DNA of 24,376 nucleotides from an uncultured Steroidobacteraceae bacterium (GCA_955652795.1 CATPBQ010000102.1:1-24376), one strand, 5' to 3'; counted from the stretch's first letter, positions 1 through 8,360 are shown. A program made the numbers and translations. Notes: generated by a model not told the origin, from the sequence alone.

Positions 1-435
1 AACGGCCGCTACGGACCGTACATCACCGATCGCAAGAAGAACGCCAAGATACCGAAGGACCGCGACCCGAAGGCGCTCACGCTCGAGGAATGCCGCGCGC
101 TGCTCGCGGCCGCGCCGGAACGCGGCGCACGATTCGGACGCTGGGGCAACGCCAAGCGTGCCGCAACTCCCGCGCCTGCCGCCGCCGAGGGCGCGCCGGC
201 GGGCGCGGCCGAGGCGCCCGCGGCCGCGGGGAAAATCGGCAGCCGCCGGAAAAAGACCCCGCGGACGGCCGCTGCGCAGCCCGCGGCCGGCACCCCGGGC
301 CCGCAGGCGACGCGCGCCGGGCCGTCGGCGAGAGCCAAGGTCGCCGCCCGCACGGCGCGCAAGACGCGCGCGCGTGTCAAGGTTGCGGCCGCCGCACCCG
401 CGGCCCGCGCCGGCCGCGCGCGCCGCGTGAAGTAA
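1..435 (+). CDS. topA: DNA topoisomerase I, C-terminal fragment
   Basis: Open from the first base in frame 1 to TAA at 433-435, 144 codons visible; the start lies outside the window. The opening residues NGRYGPYITDRKKNAKIPKD, followed by DPKALTLEECRALL, match the last C-terminal repeat of proteobacterial type IA topoisomerase, the enzyme that relaxes negatively supercoiled DNA by cutting one strand. That module contacts single-stranded DNA. From about visible residue 52 the protein becomes a low-complexity Ala/Arg/Lys/Pro tail ending GRARRVK, as is common in this family in high-GC bacteria, probably for nonspecific nucleic acid or RNA polymerase contact. The catalytic tyrosine and Toprim domain are not in the window, so identity rests on the C-terminal repeat alone. 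It converges with the hydrolase gene, leaving 7 bases between the stops, and I see no hairpin terminator there. Confidence 0.8.
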   Translation, partial: NGRYGPYITDRKKNAKIPKDRDPKALTLEECRALLAAAPERGARFGRWGNAKRAATPAPAAAEGAPAGAAEAPAAAGKIGSRRKKTPRTAAAQPAAGTPGPQATRAGPSARAKVAARTARKTRARVKVAAAAPAARAGRARRVK

Positions 436-442
436 CGCCGCT

Positions 443-1288
443 TCAGGCCCCCGCCAGAAACCTCTCAATCGCCGCGACGCACTCCGGCTCATCGAGCAGC
501 GGCGCGTGCCCGCGATTGGCGACCGTCAGGACCTCGAGGTCGGGCTTGGTGCGCTGCATGCGTTGCAGCGTCGCAGCGCTCAGGATGTCCGAGTGCGCGC
601 CGCGGATGGCAAGCGTCGGCACGTGCGCGAGCGCGCCCCAGAAGGGCCACAGATCCGGCGCGGCTGCCGAGGTGTTGCGCAGCGGCTCGCGTATCAGCGG
701 ATCGGCATCCACTTCCGGCACGCCCTGCGCGTTGGCGCGGTAACTCAGGCGCGCGATCTCATCCCAGCGCGCATCGCTCAGGTTGGGCCATGCGGATTCG
801 TAGTCGGCGCGGACCTGCGCGGCCGCCTCGGGCCAGCTGCGCACGGGAGCGGCTCGGCCGGCGTAGCCGCGGATGCGTTCGAGCCCTCGGGGATCCACTT
901 CGGGGCCGACGTCGTTGAGCACGATGCGTGACACGAGCTTCGGTTGCGTCGTCGCCAGCAGCATCGCCATGAGACCGCCCATGGAGGTGCCGATGATGCT
1001 CACCCGGGCGGCGCCCAGACCTGCCAGCAGCGTCAGTACGTCCTGCAGGTAGACCGGGATCTGGTAGTTGTTGAAATTCGGATCGCGCGCCGAAAAGCCG
1101 CGGCCGCGCACGTCGGGCACGATGACGCGGTAGCGCGCCGCCAGCCGCAGCGCCAGCTCGCCGAAGTCGCGGCTGTTGCGCATCAGTCCGTGCAGGCACA
1201 GCACCACCGGCGCATCCGCGGCGGCGGCGGCGTACACACGGCTGTAGAGCCTCAAGCCATCGTGGCTGTCGAACCAGTACTCGGCCAC
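443..1288 (-). CDS. alpha/beta hydrolase fold protein
   Basis: 281 residues, probably a cytoplasmic serine hydrolase (esterase or C-C bond hydrolase type); the substrate cannot be told. The oxyanion region is CLHGLMRNSRDF (about residues 31-42). The nucleophile elbow is GTSMGG with Ser102, the likely acid is Asp234 in GAHSDIL, and the catalytic His261 is in RGHAPLLDEP near the C-terminus. All three triad positions are present. I chose the GTG at 1288 because AAAGGGG lies 7 bases upstream of it and the protein then begins right at the first beta strand (VAEYWFDSHDG). The longer frame starts with a TTG at 1321 that has no comparable site. No signal peptide or membrane segment is visible. It is divergent from rlmJ with 82 bases between them and converges with topA. 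Its function is unrelated to its neighbours as far as I can see. Confidence 0.85.
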   Translation of the reverse strand: MAEYWFDSHDGLRLYSRVYAAAAADAPVVLCLHGLMRNSRDFGELALRLAARYRVIVPDVRGRGFSARDPNFNNYQIPVYLQDVLTLLAGLGAARVSIIGTSMGGLMAMLLATTQPKLVSRIVLNDVGPEVDPRGLERIRGYAGRAAPVRSWPEAAAQVRADYESAWPNLSDARWDEIARLSYRANAQGVPEVDADPLIREPLRNTSAAAPDLWPFWGALAHVPTLAIRGAHSDILSAATLQRMQRTKPDLEVLTVANRGHAPLLDEPECVAAIERFLAGA

Positions 1289-1370
1289 TGCGCGGCCCCT
1301 TTCATGCTTTAAGCTCGTCAAGCCTCCCAGGCCAAGTGATACATTTCATCAGTCCGGACAACCGCAGGCA

Positions 1371-2231
1371 ATGAAGTACCGCCACAGCTTCCACGCCGGC
1401 AACTTCGCGGACGTGCACAAGCACGTGACGCTGCTCGCGCTGCTGACGGCGCTGAAGAAGAAGGACAAGGGCTTGCTCTACCTCGACACCCACGCCGGCC
1501 GCGGCAGCTACGACCTGTCGAGCCCATCGCTTGAGGCGGCCGCCGGCATCGGGCGCTTCGCGAGCGCGCAGCACAGTGCGCCGGAGTTGCGCGAGTACGC
1601 GGCGCTGCTGGCGCAGTTTCGCGCCCGCCACGGGCAGCGGTATCTGTATCCGGGTTCGCCGCTGATCGCGGCGAGCGCGCTGCGGCCGCAGGATCGTGCG
1701 GTGCTCATCGAATTCCTGGGAGCGGAAGCGCACGCGCTGGAGGCGTCGCTCAGCGCTCTGGCGCAGGGGCGCAGCGATGCCCCGCGCAGCATGCGGGTCG
1801 AGCGTGGCGATGGCTTCGAGCGCTTGCGGGCCTGGTTGCCGCCGCCCGAGCGGCGCGGGCTCACCTTCATCGACCCGCCGTACGAGCAGACCCAGCAGGA
1901 CTTCGGGCACGTCACGGCCGCACTCGCCGAAGGATTGCGCCGCTTTCCCAGGGGCGTGTTCGCGGCCTGGTATCCGATCAAGGACGAGCGCCGCACCGCC
2001 ACCTGGCATGCCGCCTGCGCGCGCACCCTGCAGGCGCCGACGCTGGTGTGCGAGCTATGGCTGTATCCGCGTGATTCGCAGGTCGGGCTCAACGGCTCGG
2101 GAGTGCTGATCGCGAACCCGCCCTACCTCACGCTCGAGCGCCTGCAGGCCTGGCTGCCGGAGCTCAAGTCCTGCCTCGCGGTGGGGCTTTCCGCAGGCGC
2201 GAGCGCGCGGATGCTGTCACAATTGGGCTGA
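1371..2231 (+). CDS. rlmJ: 23S rRNA (adenine(2030)-N6)-methyltransferase RlmJ
   Basis: 286 residues, close to the 280 of E. coli RlmJ. The enzyme uses S-adenosylmethionine to methylate A2030 of 23S rRNA before ribosome assembly. The N-terminus MKYRHSFHAGNFADVHKH is highly characteristic of the family. YLDTHAGRGSYDL gives the SAM-binding motif, and IDPPYE (Asp168-Pro-Pro-Tyr171) is the N6-adenine methyltransferase motif IV that flips and contacts the target base. ATG at 1371 has only a weak AGG upstream, but the conserved N-terminus fixes it. Its stop overlaps the aroE start as TGATG, so the two are probably translationally coupled. No odd features. Confidence 0.95.
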   Translation: MKYRHSFHAGNFADVHKHVTLLALLTALKKKDKGLLYLDTHAGRGSYDLSSPSLEAAAGIGRFASAQHSAPELREYAALLAQFRARHGQRYLYPGSPLIAASALRPQDRAVLIEFLGAEAHALEASLSALAQGRSDAPRSMRVERGDGFERLRAWLPPPERRGLTFIDPPYEQTQQDFGHVTAALAEGLRRFPRGVFAAWYPIKDERRTATWHAACARTLQAPTLVCELWLYPRDSQVGLNGSGVLIANPPYLTLERLQAWLPELKSCLAVGLSAGASARMLSQLG

Positions 2232-3067
2232 TGCAGACCGCGCTGGATCAGTACGGGGTCGTCGGCCATCCGGTTGGTCACAGCCTCTCGCCGTTCATTC
2301 ACGGCATGTTTGCCCGCGACAGCGGTCAGAACATCAGCTATCGCCTGTACGACGTGGCCCCGGGTGAGTTTCACGCGCGCGTGCGCGAGTTCTTCGCGCA
2401 GGGCGGCCGGGGCCTGAACGTCACCCTGCCTCACAAGATCGCGGCCGTGGACGTGGCGCACGAGCTGACGCCCCGGGCCGCGCACGCCGCGGCGGTGAAC
2501 ACGCTCGCGGCGCGGGCCGAGGGCATCCTCGGGGACAACACCGACGGCGCCGGCCTGGTGCGCGACCTGTGCGACAACCTCGGTCTGGTCATTGCCCAGC
2601 GCCGCGTGCTCGTCATCGGCGCGGGCGGGGCGACCCGCGGAATCCTGGGCCCGCTGCTGGGGCTGGCACCGGAGCTGGTGGTGATCGCCAATCGCACACC
2701 GCAGCGTGCCAAGGCTCTCGCCAAGGCGTTTACCGACCTGGGCGCCGTCCAGGGCGTCGGTTTCGCACAGCTCGAGGCCGCGCCGTTCGACCTCATCGTC
2801 AATGCGACATCCGCAAGCCTCGCCGGCGACCTTCCGCCCTTCCCGCCAGCGGTCGTTGGTCCGCAGACGGTGTGCTACGACCTGGCCTACGGCAAGTCCG
2901 CGACCGCCTTCCTCGAGTGGGCCACGCGGCAGGGGTGCGCGCGGGCGCTGCAGGGCTGGGGCATGCTGGTGGAGCAGGCCGCGGAGTCGTTTCGTCTGTG
3001 GCGCGGCGTGCGTCCCGCGACCGCGCACGTGCTGGCCGCACTCAAGGAGCGTGGCGGGAGCGCCTGA
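2231..3067 (+). CDS. aroE: shikimate dehydrogenase
   Basis: 278 residues, the usual AroE length. It reduces 3-dehydroshikimate to shikimate with NADPH, the fourth step of the shikimate pathway toward aromatic amino acids. The substrate-binding opening VVGHPVGHSLSPFIHG, NVTLPHK with catalytic Lys69, AAVNT with Asn90 and GDNTDG with catalytic Asp105 are all present. The nucleotide-binding loop GAGGATRG is followed by ANRTPQRA, whose Asn-Arg-Thr segment is the NADP 2'-phosphate recognition signature, so NADP(H) use is expected. The C-terminal QGWGMLVEQAAESFRLW is typical. ATG at 2231 overlaps the rlmJ stop by one base. It converges with gor, with 4 bases between the stops. The biosynthetic AroE is favoured over quinate-type YdiB by these motifs. 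Confidence 0.96.
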   Translation: MQTALDQYGVVGHPVGHSLSPFIHGMFARDSGQNISYRLYDVAPGEFHARVREFFAQGGRGLNVTLPHKIAAVDVAHELTPRAAHAAAVNTLAARAEGILGDNTDGAGLVRDLCDNLGLVIAQRRVLVIGAGGATRGILGPLLGLAPELVVIANRTPQRAKALAKAFTDLGAVQGVGFAQLEAAPFDLIVNATSASLAGDLPPFPPAVVGPQTVCYDLAYGKSATAFLEWATRQGCARALQGWGMLVEQAAESFRLWRGVRPATAHVLAALKERGGSA

Positions 3068-3071
3068 GTGT

Positions 3072-4424
3072 TCAGCGCATGGTGACGAATTCTTCCGCAG
3101 AGGTCGGATGGATCGCCACCGTGTCATCGAAGTCCTTCTTGGTCGCCCCCATGCGCACCGCGACCGCAAACCCCTGCAGCATCTCGTCCGCGCCCGCTCC
3201 CACGACGTGCAGGCCGACGATGCGCTGCTCCGGGCCTGTGGTCACGAGCTTCATGTTACAGCGCGGCTTCGCCGTGGTGAGGGCGTGATAGAGGGGCACG
3301 AAGCTGGATCTGAACACCGTGATGTTGGCGGCACCGTAGCGCTCGCGGGCCGCCTTTTCCGTGAGCCCAACGGTGCCGATCGGCGGACGGCCGAAAATCA
3401 CCGTTGGAATGTTCTCGTAGTCCAGGTGCCGGTCGCCCTGCCCGCCAAACAGCCGGTCTGACAGCCGCCGGCCTGCCGCGATCGCCACCGGCGTGAGCTG
3501 CGCGCGCCCCGCCACATCCCCGATGGCATAAATGCCCTGCGCGCTGCTCGCCTGATAGCTGTCGGTGGCGATGAAGCCCTGGATATCGAGCGCCACGCCG
3601 GCCTTGCCAAGCGCGAGGTCCTCTACCGCCGCCACACGTCCGATGGCCCAGAGCACGCAATCGAACGGGCCCAGACGCCTGCCGTCGCGCGCGGCGAGCT
3701 CGAGCGCGCCGTCGGCGCCGCGGGCCAGCGCCGCAGGTGAGGCGTGCATGACGATGTCCACGCCCTCGTCGCGCAGCATGGTGAGCGTCACCTCTCCGAG
3801 CATGTCGTCGAAAGTGTTCAGCGCCGTGTCGCCGCGCAGCACCAGGGTGGTGTCGGCCCCGAGAGCGGCGAAAATGCCGGTGAGCTCGACGGCGATATAA
3901 CTGCTGCCCACGACCGCGACACGCTGCGGACGCTTGGTGAGCTCGAAGAATCCATCCGAGGTGATGCCGAGCTCGGCACCGGGAATCAGCGGCCGGTGCG
4001 CTCGCCCGCCGGTGGCGATGATGATGTGCTCGGCCGCGAGGCGACGCCCGGCGGCAGTGACAGCGTGCGCATCGACAAAGCTCGCCCGGGCGCGCAGCAG
4101 CTCGATCTTGTGCCGCGCCAGGTTGGCGGCGTACAGGTCGTTCAGCCGCAGGATGTAAGCGTCGCGCTTCTGCTTCAGCAGCGCCCAGTCGTGCCCCGCG
4201 ACCTCCAGCCGGAAACCGTAGTCCGTGGCATCGTGCAGCGTCCCGCCCAGATCGGCCGCGTTCCAGGTGATTTTCTTCGGCACGCAGCCGGCGTTGACGC
4301 AGGTGCCCCCGAGGCGGCCGGATTCCACCAGCGCCACGCGGGCGCCATATTCGGCCGCGCGTTGGGCTGCGGCCAGCCCGCCGCTGCCGCCGCCGATCAC
4401 CACCAGGTCGAATTTGTCGCTCAT
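3072..4424 (-). CDS. gor: glutathione-disulfide reductase
   Basis: 450 residues, the same length as E. coli Gor. It is an FAD enzyme that reduces glutathione disulfide with NADPH in the cytoplasm. The FAD-binding GGGSGG is at residues 11-16, the redox-active pair GGTCVNAGCVPKK has Cys42 and Cys47, YAIGDV contacts the FAD, and the C-terminal HPTSAEE gives the His439/Glu444 catalytic dyad from the partner subunit. GGTCVNAGCVPKK plus the C-terminus separates it from lipoamide or mercury reductases. Two departures lie in the NADPH domain: the loop reads GSSYIAVE, where GAGYIAVE or GGGYIAVE is usual, and the second of the two 2'-phosphate arginines appears to be Asn203 (LRGDTALNTFD), while the first, Arg197, is kept. 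It is divergent from opdA. Confidence 0.93.
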   Translation of the reverse strand: MSDKFDLVVIGGGSGGLAAAQRAAEYGARVALVESGRLGGTCVNAGCVPKKITWNAADLGGTLHDATDYGFRLEVAGHDWALLKQKRDAYILRLNDLYAANLARHKIELLRARASFVDAHAVTAAGRRLAAEHIIIATGGRAHRPLIPGAELGITSDGFFELTKRPQRVAVVGSSYIAVELTGIFAALGADTTLVLRGDTALNTFDDMLGEVTLTMLRDEGVDIVMHASPAALARGADGALELAARDGRRLGPFDCVLWAIGRVAAVEDLALGKAGVALDIQGFIATDSYQASSAQGIYAIGDVAGRAQLTPVAIAAGRRLSDRLFGGQGDRHLDYENIPTVIFGRPPIGTVGLTEKAARERYGAANITVFRSSFVPLYHALTTAKPRCNMKLVTTGPEQRIVGLHVVGAGADEMLQGFAVAVRMGATKKDFDDTVAIHPTSAEEFVTMR

Positions 4425-4549
4425 ACACCCTCGAGCGCTCGCGTGAACACCATGTTATATGAGGATGCGGGACTGCGGTTCCATCCCCGTTACGCCGGGC
4501 GCTACCGAAGGCCGCTACAATGGCGCTGAAGTTCACGCCACGAGAGCGC
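4425..4549. promoter_or_regulatory. divergent gor/opdA intergenic region
   Basis: This 125-base gap must hold both promoters. On the minus strand a TATAAC hexamer (forward bases 4454-4459) lies about 30 bases ahead of the gor ATG and could be its -10 box, though no good -35 is seen. On the plus strand TACAAT (4516-4521) lies 28 bases before the preferred opdA ATG at 4550 and could be its -10 box; that would make the upstream in-frame ATG at 4520 untranslatable. These are matches by eye to sigma-70 hexamers only. Confidence 0.25.
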
Positions 4550-6586
4550 ATGGAAAACCCCCTCCTGGGCCAGGAACCCCTGCCGCAGTTCCTGCGGATC
4601 CGTCCCGAGCACGTCGAACCGGCGGTGCGGGAAGTGCTGACGCAGAACCGCGCGCGCATCGAGGAACTCGCCTCGCTCCCGATACCCACCTTCGCGACGC
4701 TGATCGAGCCGCTGGAGGAGCTGCAGCACCGCGTTTCGCGCACCTGGTCGCCGGTGAGTCACCTGAATGCGGTGCTGAATTCCGATGCGCTGCGCACCGG
4801 TTACAACGCCTGCCTGCCGCTGCTGTCCGCCTACCAGACCGACCTGGCGCAGAGCGAACCGCTGTTCCAGGCCTATCGCACCATCGCCGACCAGGAGCGC
4901 GCCGCACTCGCCCCGGTGCAGCGCCAGGTGATCGAGCATGCGATGCGCGACTTCCGCCTCGCCGGGGTGGGTCTGCCGGCCGAACGCAAGGCGCGCTTCA
5001 AGTCCGCGATGCTCGAGCTCACGCAGCTGCAGGCAAAGTTCGAAGAGAACGTGCTGGATGCCACCAACGCCTGGACCTGGCAGGTCGCGGATCCGCAGCA
5101 GCTGCGCGGACTGAACGACATGATCATCGAGCAGGCGCGGCGCCGGGCGTACGAGCGCGGCGTGGCGGGCTGGATCCTCACCCTCGACCAGCCGACCTAC
5201 GTTGCGGTGCTCACCGACGCCGAGTCCGAAACTCTGCGCCGCGCCTTCTACGAGGCGTGGATGACGCGCGCCTCGGATTGCGGTCCGGGCGCCGGCCGCT
5301 GGGACAACTCGGCGGTGATGGAGGACATCCTGCGCCGGCGCCACGAGGCGGCGCGGCTGCTGGATTTTCGCGATTATGCGCAGTACGCGCTCGCGACCCG
5401 CATGGCGCACAGCGTCGAGGAAGTGCTGCAGTTCCTGCACGAGCTCGCGCGCGCGGCGCGCCCCGCGGCGCTGGCGGAATTCGCCGAGCTCGAAGCGTTC
5501 GCCGGCCGCAAGCTCGCCGCCTGGGACCTCGGCTTCTATGCCGAGCGGCTGCAGCGTGAGCGTTTCTCGGTGTCCCAGGAGGAACTGCGACCGTACTTCC
5601 CGCTGCCGCGGGTGCTCACCGGGCTGTTCGAGGTCGCCGAGCGGCTGTTCGGCGTGAGCATCCGCGAGCGCGCCGGTGCGCCGCTGTGGCACCCGGACGT
5701 GCGCTTCTTCGACATCACCGGCGGCGCCGGCGAGGCGGTCGGCAGCTTTTATCTGGACGCCTACGCGCGCCCCAACAAGCGCAGTGGCGCGTGGATGGAC
5801 GAGTGCGTCGGCCGCAAGCACCTGCGGACCGGGGCGGCGCTGCCGGTTGCCTACCTGGTGTGCAATTTCCTGCCGCCCGCACGCGCGCGGCCCGCGCTGC
5901 TCACCCACGATGACGTGCTCACCCTGTTCCACGAGTTCGGCCACGGCCTGCACCATCTGCTGACACGCGTCGACTATCCGAGCCTCGCCGGCATCAACGG
6001 CGTGGCCTGGGACGCGGTGGAGCTGCCGAGCCAGTTCCTGGAGAACTACGCCTGGCACCCGCAGGTTCTGCAGCGCATCTCCGGGCACTTCGACGGCGGC
6101 GCGCCGCTGCCGGCGCAAACACAGTCGCGGCTGATCGCCACGCGCAGCTTCCACGCGGGGCTGCAGATGATGCGGCAGCTGGAATTCGCACTGTTCGATT
6201 TCCGCATCCACACCGAGTATTCGCCCGAGCGCGGCGGGCGGGTGCTGCAGATCCTGCGCGAGGTCAGGGGCGAGGTCGCCGTCGTGCCGGTGCCGGAGTG
6301 GAACCGCTTTCCGAACAGCTTCGGCCACATTTTCGCCGGCGGGTACGCCGCCGGCTATTACAGCTACAAGTGGGCGGAGGTGTTGGCGGCGGATGCCTTT
6401 GCCGCGTTCGAGGAAAGCGGCGTGTTCGACCGGCCGACTGCACAGCGCTTTCTGGACACGATCCTCAGCCGCGGTGGCAGCCGTGACGCCCTCGAGGCGT
6501 TCATCGAGTTTCGCGGCCGCCGGCCGGACGTGGCGGCGCTGCTGAAGCAGCACGGCATTCTTGCCGCGGGCGAGCACGCCGCGTGA
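4550..6586 (+). CDS. prlC: oligopeptidase A (M3 family metallopeptidase)
   Basis: 678 residues from the preferred start, against 680 in E. coli OpdA/PrlC. It is a cytoplasmic zinc oligopeptidase that degrades short peptides, including cleaved signal peptides. The thermolysin-like motif HEFGH has His461, Glu462 and His465. The third zinc ligand, Glu491, lies in DAVELPSQFLENY, which is the M3 signature. I chose ATG at 4550 because MENPLLGQEPLPQFLRIRPE lines up with the N-terminus of E. coli OpdA (MTNPLL...LPEHV). An in-frame ATG at 4520 adds 10 residues (MALKFTPRER) and has GAAGG upstream, so it cannot be excluded. The stop overlaps the start of the SH3b protein gene by 4 bases (GTGA). Other M3 peptidases such as Dcp are less likely from the N-terminus. 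Confidence 0.93.
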   Translation: MENPLLGQEPLPQFLRIRPEHVEPAVREVLTQNRARIEELASLPIPTFATLIEPLEELQHRVSRTWSPVSHLNAVLNSDALRTGYNACLPLLSAYQTDLAQSEPLFQAYRTIADQERAALAPVQRQVIEHAMRDFRLAGVGLPAERKARFKSAMLELTQLQAKFEENVLDATNAWTWQVADPQQLRGLNDMIIEQARRRAYERGVAGWILTLDQPTYVAVLTDAESETLRRAFYEAWMTRASDCGPGAGRWDNSAVMEDILRRRHEAARLLDFRDYAQYALATRMAHSVEEVLQFLHELARAARPAALAEFAELEAFAGRKLAAWDLGFYAERLQRERFSVSQEELRPYFPLPRVLTGLFEVAERLFGVSIRERAGAPLWHPDVRFFDITGGAGEAVGSFYLDAYARPNKRSGAWMDECVGRKHLRTGAALPVAYLVCNFLPPARARPALLTHDDVLTLFHEFGHGLHHLLTRVDYPSLAGINGVAWDAVELPSQFLENYAWHPQVLQRISGHFDGGAPLPAQTQSRLIATRSFHAGLQMMRQLEFALFDFRIHTEYSPERGGRVLQILREVRGEVAVVPVPEWNRFPNSFGHIFAGGYAAGYYSYKWAEVLAADAFAAFEESGVFDRPTAQRFLDTILSRGGSRDALEAFIEFRGRRPDVAALLKQHGILAAGEHAA

Positions 6587-7176
6587 CGCCGAAGCCCAGC
6601 GCGCCGCGGCTGCCGGCACCGTTGCTGCTGCTGTGCGCCCTGGCCACGCCGGCAGCGCGCGCCGAAACCCTGTACGTCGTCGAGCAACTGGTCGTCAACG
6701 TGAACAGCGCCCCGGACGCGAGCGCTGAGCGCATCGCCACGGTGAAGAGCGGCGATCGCCTGGAAGTCATCGAGCGGGTGCGCGATGAGGTCCACGTACG
6801 GCTCACCGGCGGCAAGGATGGCTGGGTCAGGGCGAGCTACCTGTCGGCGGACGAGCCGCTGCGGCCGCGGCTCGCGGAACGCACCGCGGAAGTGGCGCGG
6901 CTCAAGGAGGATGTGAGCCGCCTGCAGGCGCAGCTCGACACCGCACGCACCCCTGCCTCAGCGTCCGCGCCCCCGGCGCCCGCGCTCTCCGTAGAGGACC
7001 CCGCCGGAGCGCCGCAGGGGGGGCTGTTTGCCAGCGCGGCGCCGGAGCATCCCCGGCACGTGTGGCCGTGGGCGCTCGGTGCGGCGCTGCTGGCCCTGTG
7101 CATCGGGTTTGCGCTCGGAGCCCTGGTGCTCGACCGGCACATCCGCCGCAAGTATGGCGGCCTGCGCATCTACTAG
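6583..7176 (+). CDS. SH3b-domain inner-membrane protein (YgiM/TIGR04211-like)
   Basis: 197 residues. Residues 11-27 are a signal peptide-like hydrophobic stretch ending AARA before ETLYVVEQL. Residues 28-92 form a bacterial SH3 domain (VNVNSAPDASAERIATVKSG, then GWVRASYL). Residues 95-120 are a short coiled coil (RTAEVARLKEDVSRLQAQ), followed by a Pro/Ala linker, one membrane helix (about 160-183) and a short basic tail GLRIY. This architecture is that of E. coli YgiM and the TIGR04211 family, whose SH3b domain faces the periplasm and whose biochemical role is not well defined. The start is a GTG in the GTGA overlap with the opdA stop, so translation is probably coupled. A 7-bp hairpin begins at its stop codon. 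No link in function to opdA is evident beyond co-transcription. Confidence 0.85.
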   Translation: MTPKPSAPRLPAPLLLLCALATPAARAETLYVVEQLVVNVNSAPDASAERIATVKSGDRLEVIERVRDEVHVRLTGGKDGWVRASYLSADEPLRPRLAERTAEVARLKEDVSRLQAQLDTARTPASASAPPAPALSVEDPAGAPQGGLFASAAPEHPRHVWPWALGAALLALCIGFALGALVLDRHIRRKYGGLRIY

Positions 7177-7192
7177 CTTAGCTAAGCTAAGC
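7176..7192. repeat. perfect inverted repeat at the stop of the SH3b gene
   Basis: GCTTAGC, loop TAA, GCTAAGC: a 7-bp perfect stem beginning at the last base of the TAG stop. No T tract follows, so it is not a standard intrinsic terminator. It could protect the 3' end of the opdA-SH3b transcript or bind a protein. Confidence 0.5.
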
Positions 7193-7347
7193 GAGTTGCG
7201 TGGCGCGCAGCAGGCCGGCAGGAATCCAAAGTGTGCGCCGTTTCGCTGTGCCTGGACGCTGGAACTGCCTAGACTGGGCTTCAACGCACCGGTCAGGCCA
7301 GTCAGGGGACGGGGCCGGCCTGCGCGTATCTTCAGCCTCCATCGACC

Positions 7348-8352
7348 ATGACCAGTACCCGGCGCAGCGATTTTGACGTTACCAACAGCGTGCAGGTGAG
7401 CTCACCCGCGGCGGTGCTCGCCGCGGTCGAGGCGCTCTACCGGCCGACGTGGCCGGGGCTGTCCATGGACCCGCTGGCGCGCGCCTTCGAGCATTTCGAA
7501 CGCCTGTTCGCCGGCAAGATTGCCGGATACCACGGCGTCGACACCGTCTACCACGACCGGCAACACACGCTCGACATAACTCTGGCGCTCGCGCGCCTGC
7601 TCGTGGGCTATGAACGGCAGCAGGACGAGGCCACCCGCCTGGGGGGCGCGCGCGCCCTGGTCGGCCTGGTGACCGGCCTGTTTCACGACGTGGGCTATCT
7701 GCGCCGCACCGACGAGCGCGACTCGCGCAACGGCGCCGAGTTCACCCGCACGCACGTGTCGCGCGGCGCGCGCTTCCTGGAAGCTTACCTGCCGGTGCTG
7801 GGCTTCGGGGCCTGGGTGCCGGTGGCATCGGAGATCATCCACTTCACCGGTTACGAAGTGCCGTTCACGCGCATCGAGGAGACGGTCTCCGATCCGCGTG
7901 ACATAACGGTCGGCCACCTGCTCGGCACGGCGGACATGATCGCCCAGATGGCCGACCGCTGTTACCTGGAGAAATGCCGTGACCGGCTGTATGCCGAGTT
8001 CGTGCTCGGCGGCGTCGCCCTGCCCTTCAGCCAGGGCAACCCCCAGGTGAAGTACGCCTCGGGGCTGGATCTGCTGCGCCAGACGCCGGAGTTCGTGGCG
8101 GAGGTGCGCAGCAAGCGACTCGATGGGGATTTCCATGCAGCCTACCGCTACCTGGAAATCCTCTACGGCGGCGGCAACCCCTACATGGAAGCCATCGAGC
8201 GCAACATCGAGTACCTGCGCCAGGTCCTGCGCAGCGAGAGTTGGCAGCTGCTGCGGCGCCGGCCGCCCATTTTCGCGGCCACCACCGATCCCATGGCCAC
8301 GATGCGCGGCCTGATGCTCGGGCATATAAAGAGAGTCTGGTCCGGCAACTAG
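7348..8352 (+). CDS. HD-domain metal-dependent phosphohydrolase
   Basis: 334 residues, no signal peptide or membrane segment, so cytoplasmic. Likely metal ligands are His73 in YHDRQHTLDI, the His113-Asp114 pair in GLFHDVGY, and Asp196 in LLGTADMIAQMADR; His136 and His165 (EIIHFTGYE) are further conserved-looking histidines. The pattern Y-H-D-x-x-H-x-x-D-I, then about 37 residues, then F-H-D-V, resembles the class I cyclic nucleotide phosphodiesterase signature more than the short HD of dGTPases or RelA/SpoT. It is not an HD-GYP protein, because the HHE..GYP elements are absent. The substrate is unknown; a cyclic nucleotide is a reasonable guess given the c-di-GMP gene that follows 33 bases downstream. 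ATG at 7348 lacks a clear Shine-Dalgarno. The 171-base gap upstream suggests its own promoter; TAGACT at 7270-7275 is a possible -10. Confidence 0.8.
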   Translation: MTSTRRSDFDVTNSVQVSSPAAVLAAVEALYRPTWPGLSMDPLARAFEHFERLFAGKIAGYHGVDTVYHDRQHTLDITLALARLLVGYERQQDEATRLGGARALVGLVTGLFHDVGYLRRTDERDSRNGAEFTRTHVSRGARFLEAYLPVLGFGAWVPVASEIIHFTGYEVPFTRIEETVSDPRDITVGHLLGTADMIAQMADRCYLEKCRDRLYAEFVLGGVALPFSQGNPQVKYASGLDLLRQTPEFVAEVRSKRLDGDFHAAYRYLEILYGGGNPYMEAIERNIEYLRQVLRSESWQLLRRRPPIFAATTDPMATMRGLMLGHIKRVWSGN

Positions 8353-8360
8353 GCGCCTAG
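8349..8360. repeat. 12-bp perfect palindrome over the HD gene stop
   Basis: CTAGGCGCCTAG spans the TAG stop of the HD protein and ends 25 bases before the ATG of the GGDEF-EAL gene. It could be a dimeric protein site or chance; there is no T tract. Confidence 0.35.

Noticed and set aside
1289..1370. Promoter hexamers between the hydrolase and rlmJ
   Set aside because: TTGACG and GATACA-like words occur but without usable spacing to a partner box; not strong enough to annotate.
3256..4743. 495-codon minus-strand frame over gor and the opdA start
   Set aside because: Out of frame with gor, whose motifs are complete; Arg-rich shadow translation.
4502..6619. 705-codon minus-strand open frame opposite opdA
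   Set aside because: Arg/Ala/His-rich composition without domains, wholly antisense to a well-matched M3 peptidase; a by-product of high GC.
7289..7311. Short direct repeat (GTCAGG twice) upstream of the HD gene
   Set aside because: Only six bases, likely chance in this composition.
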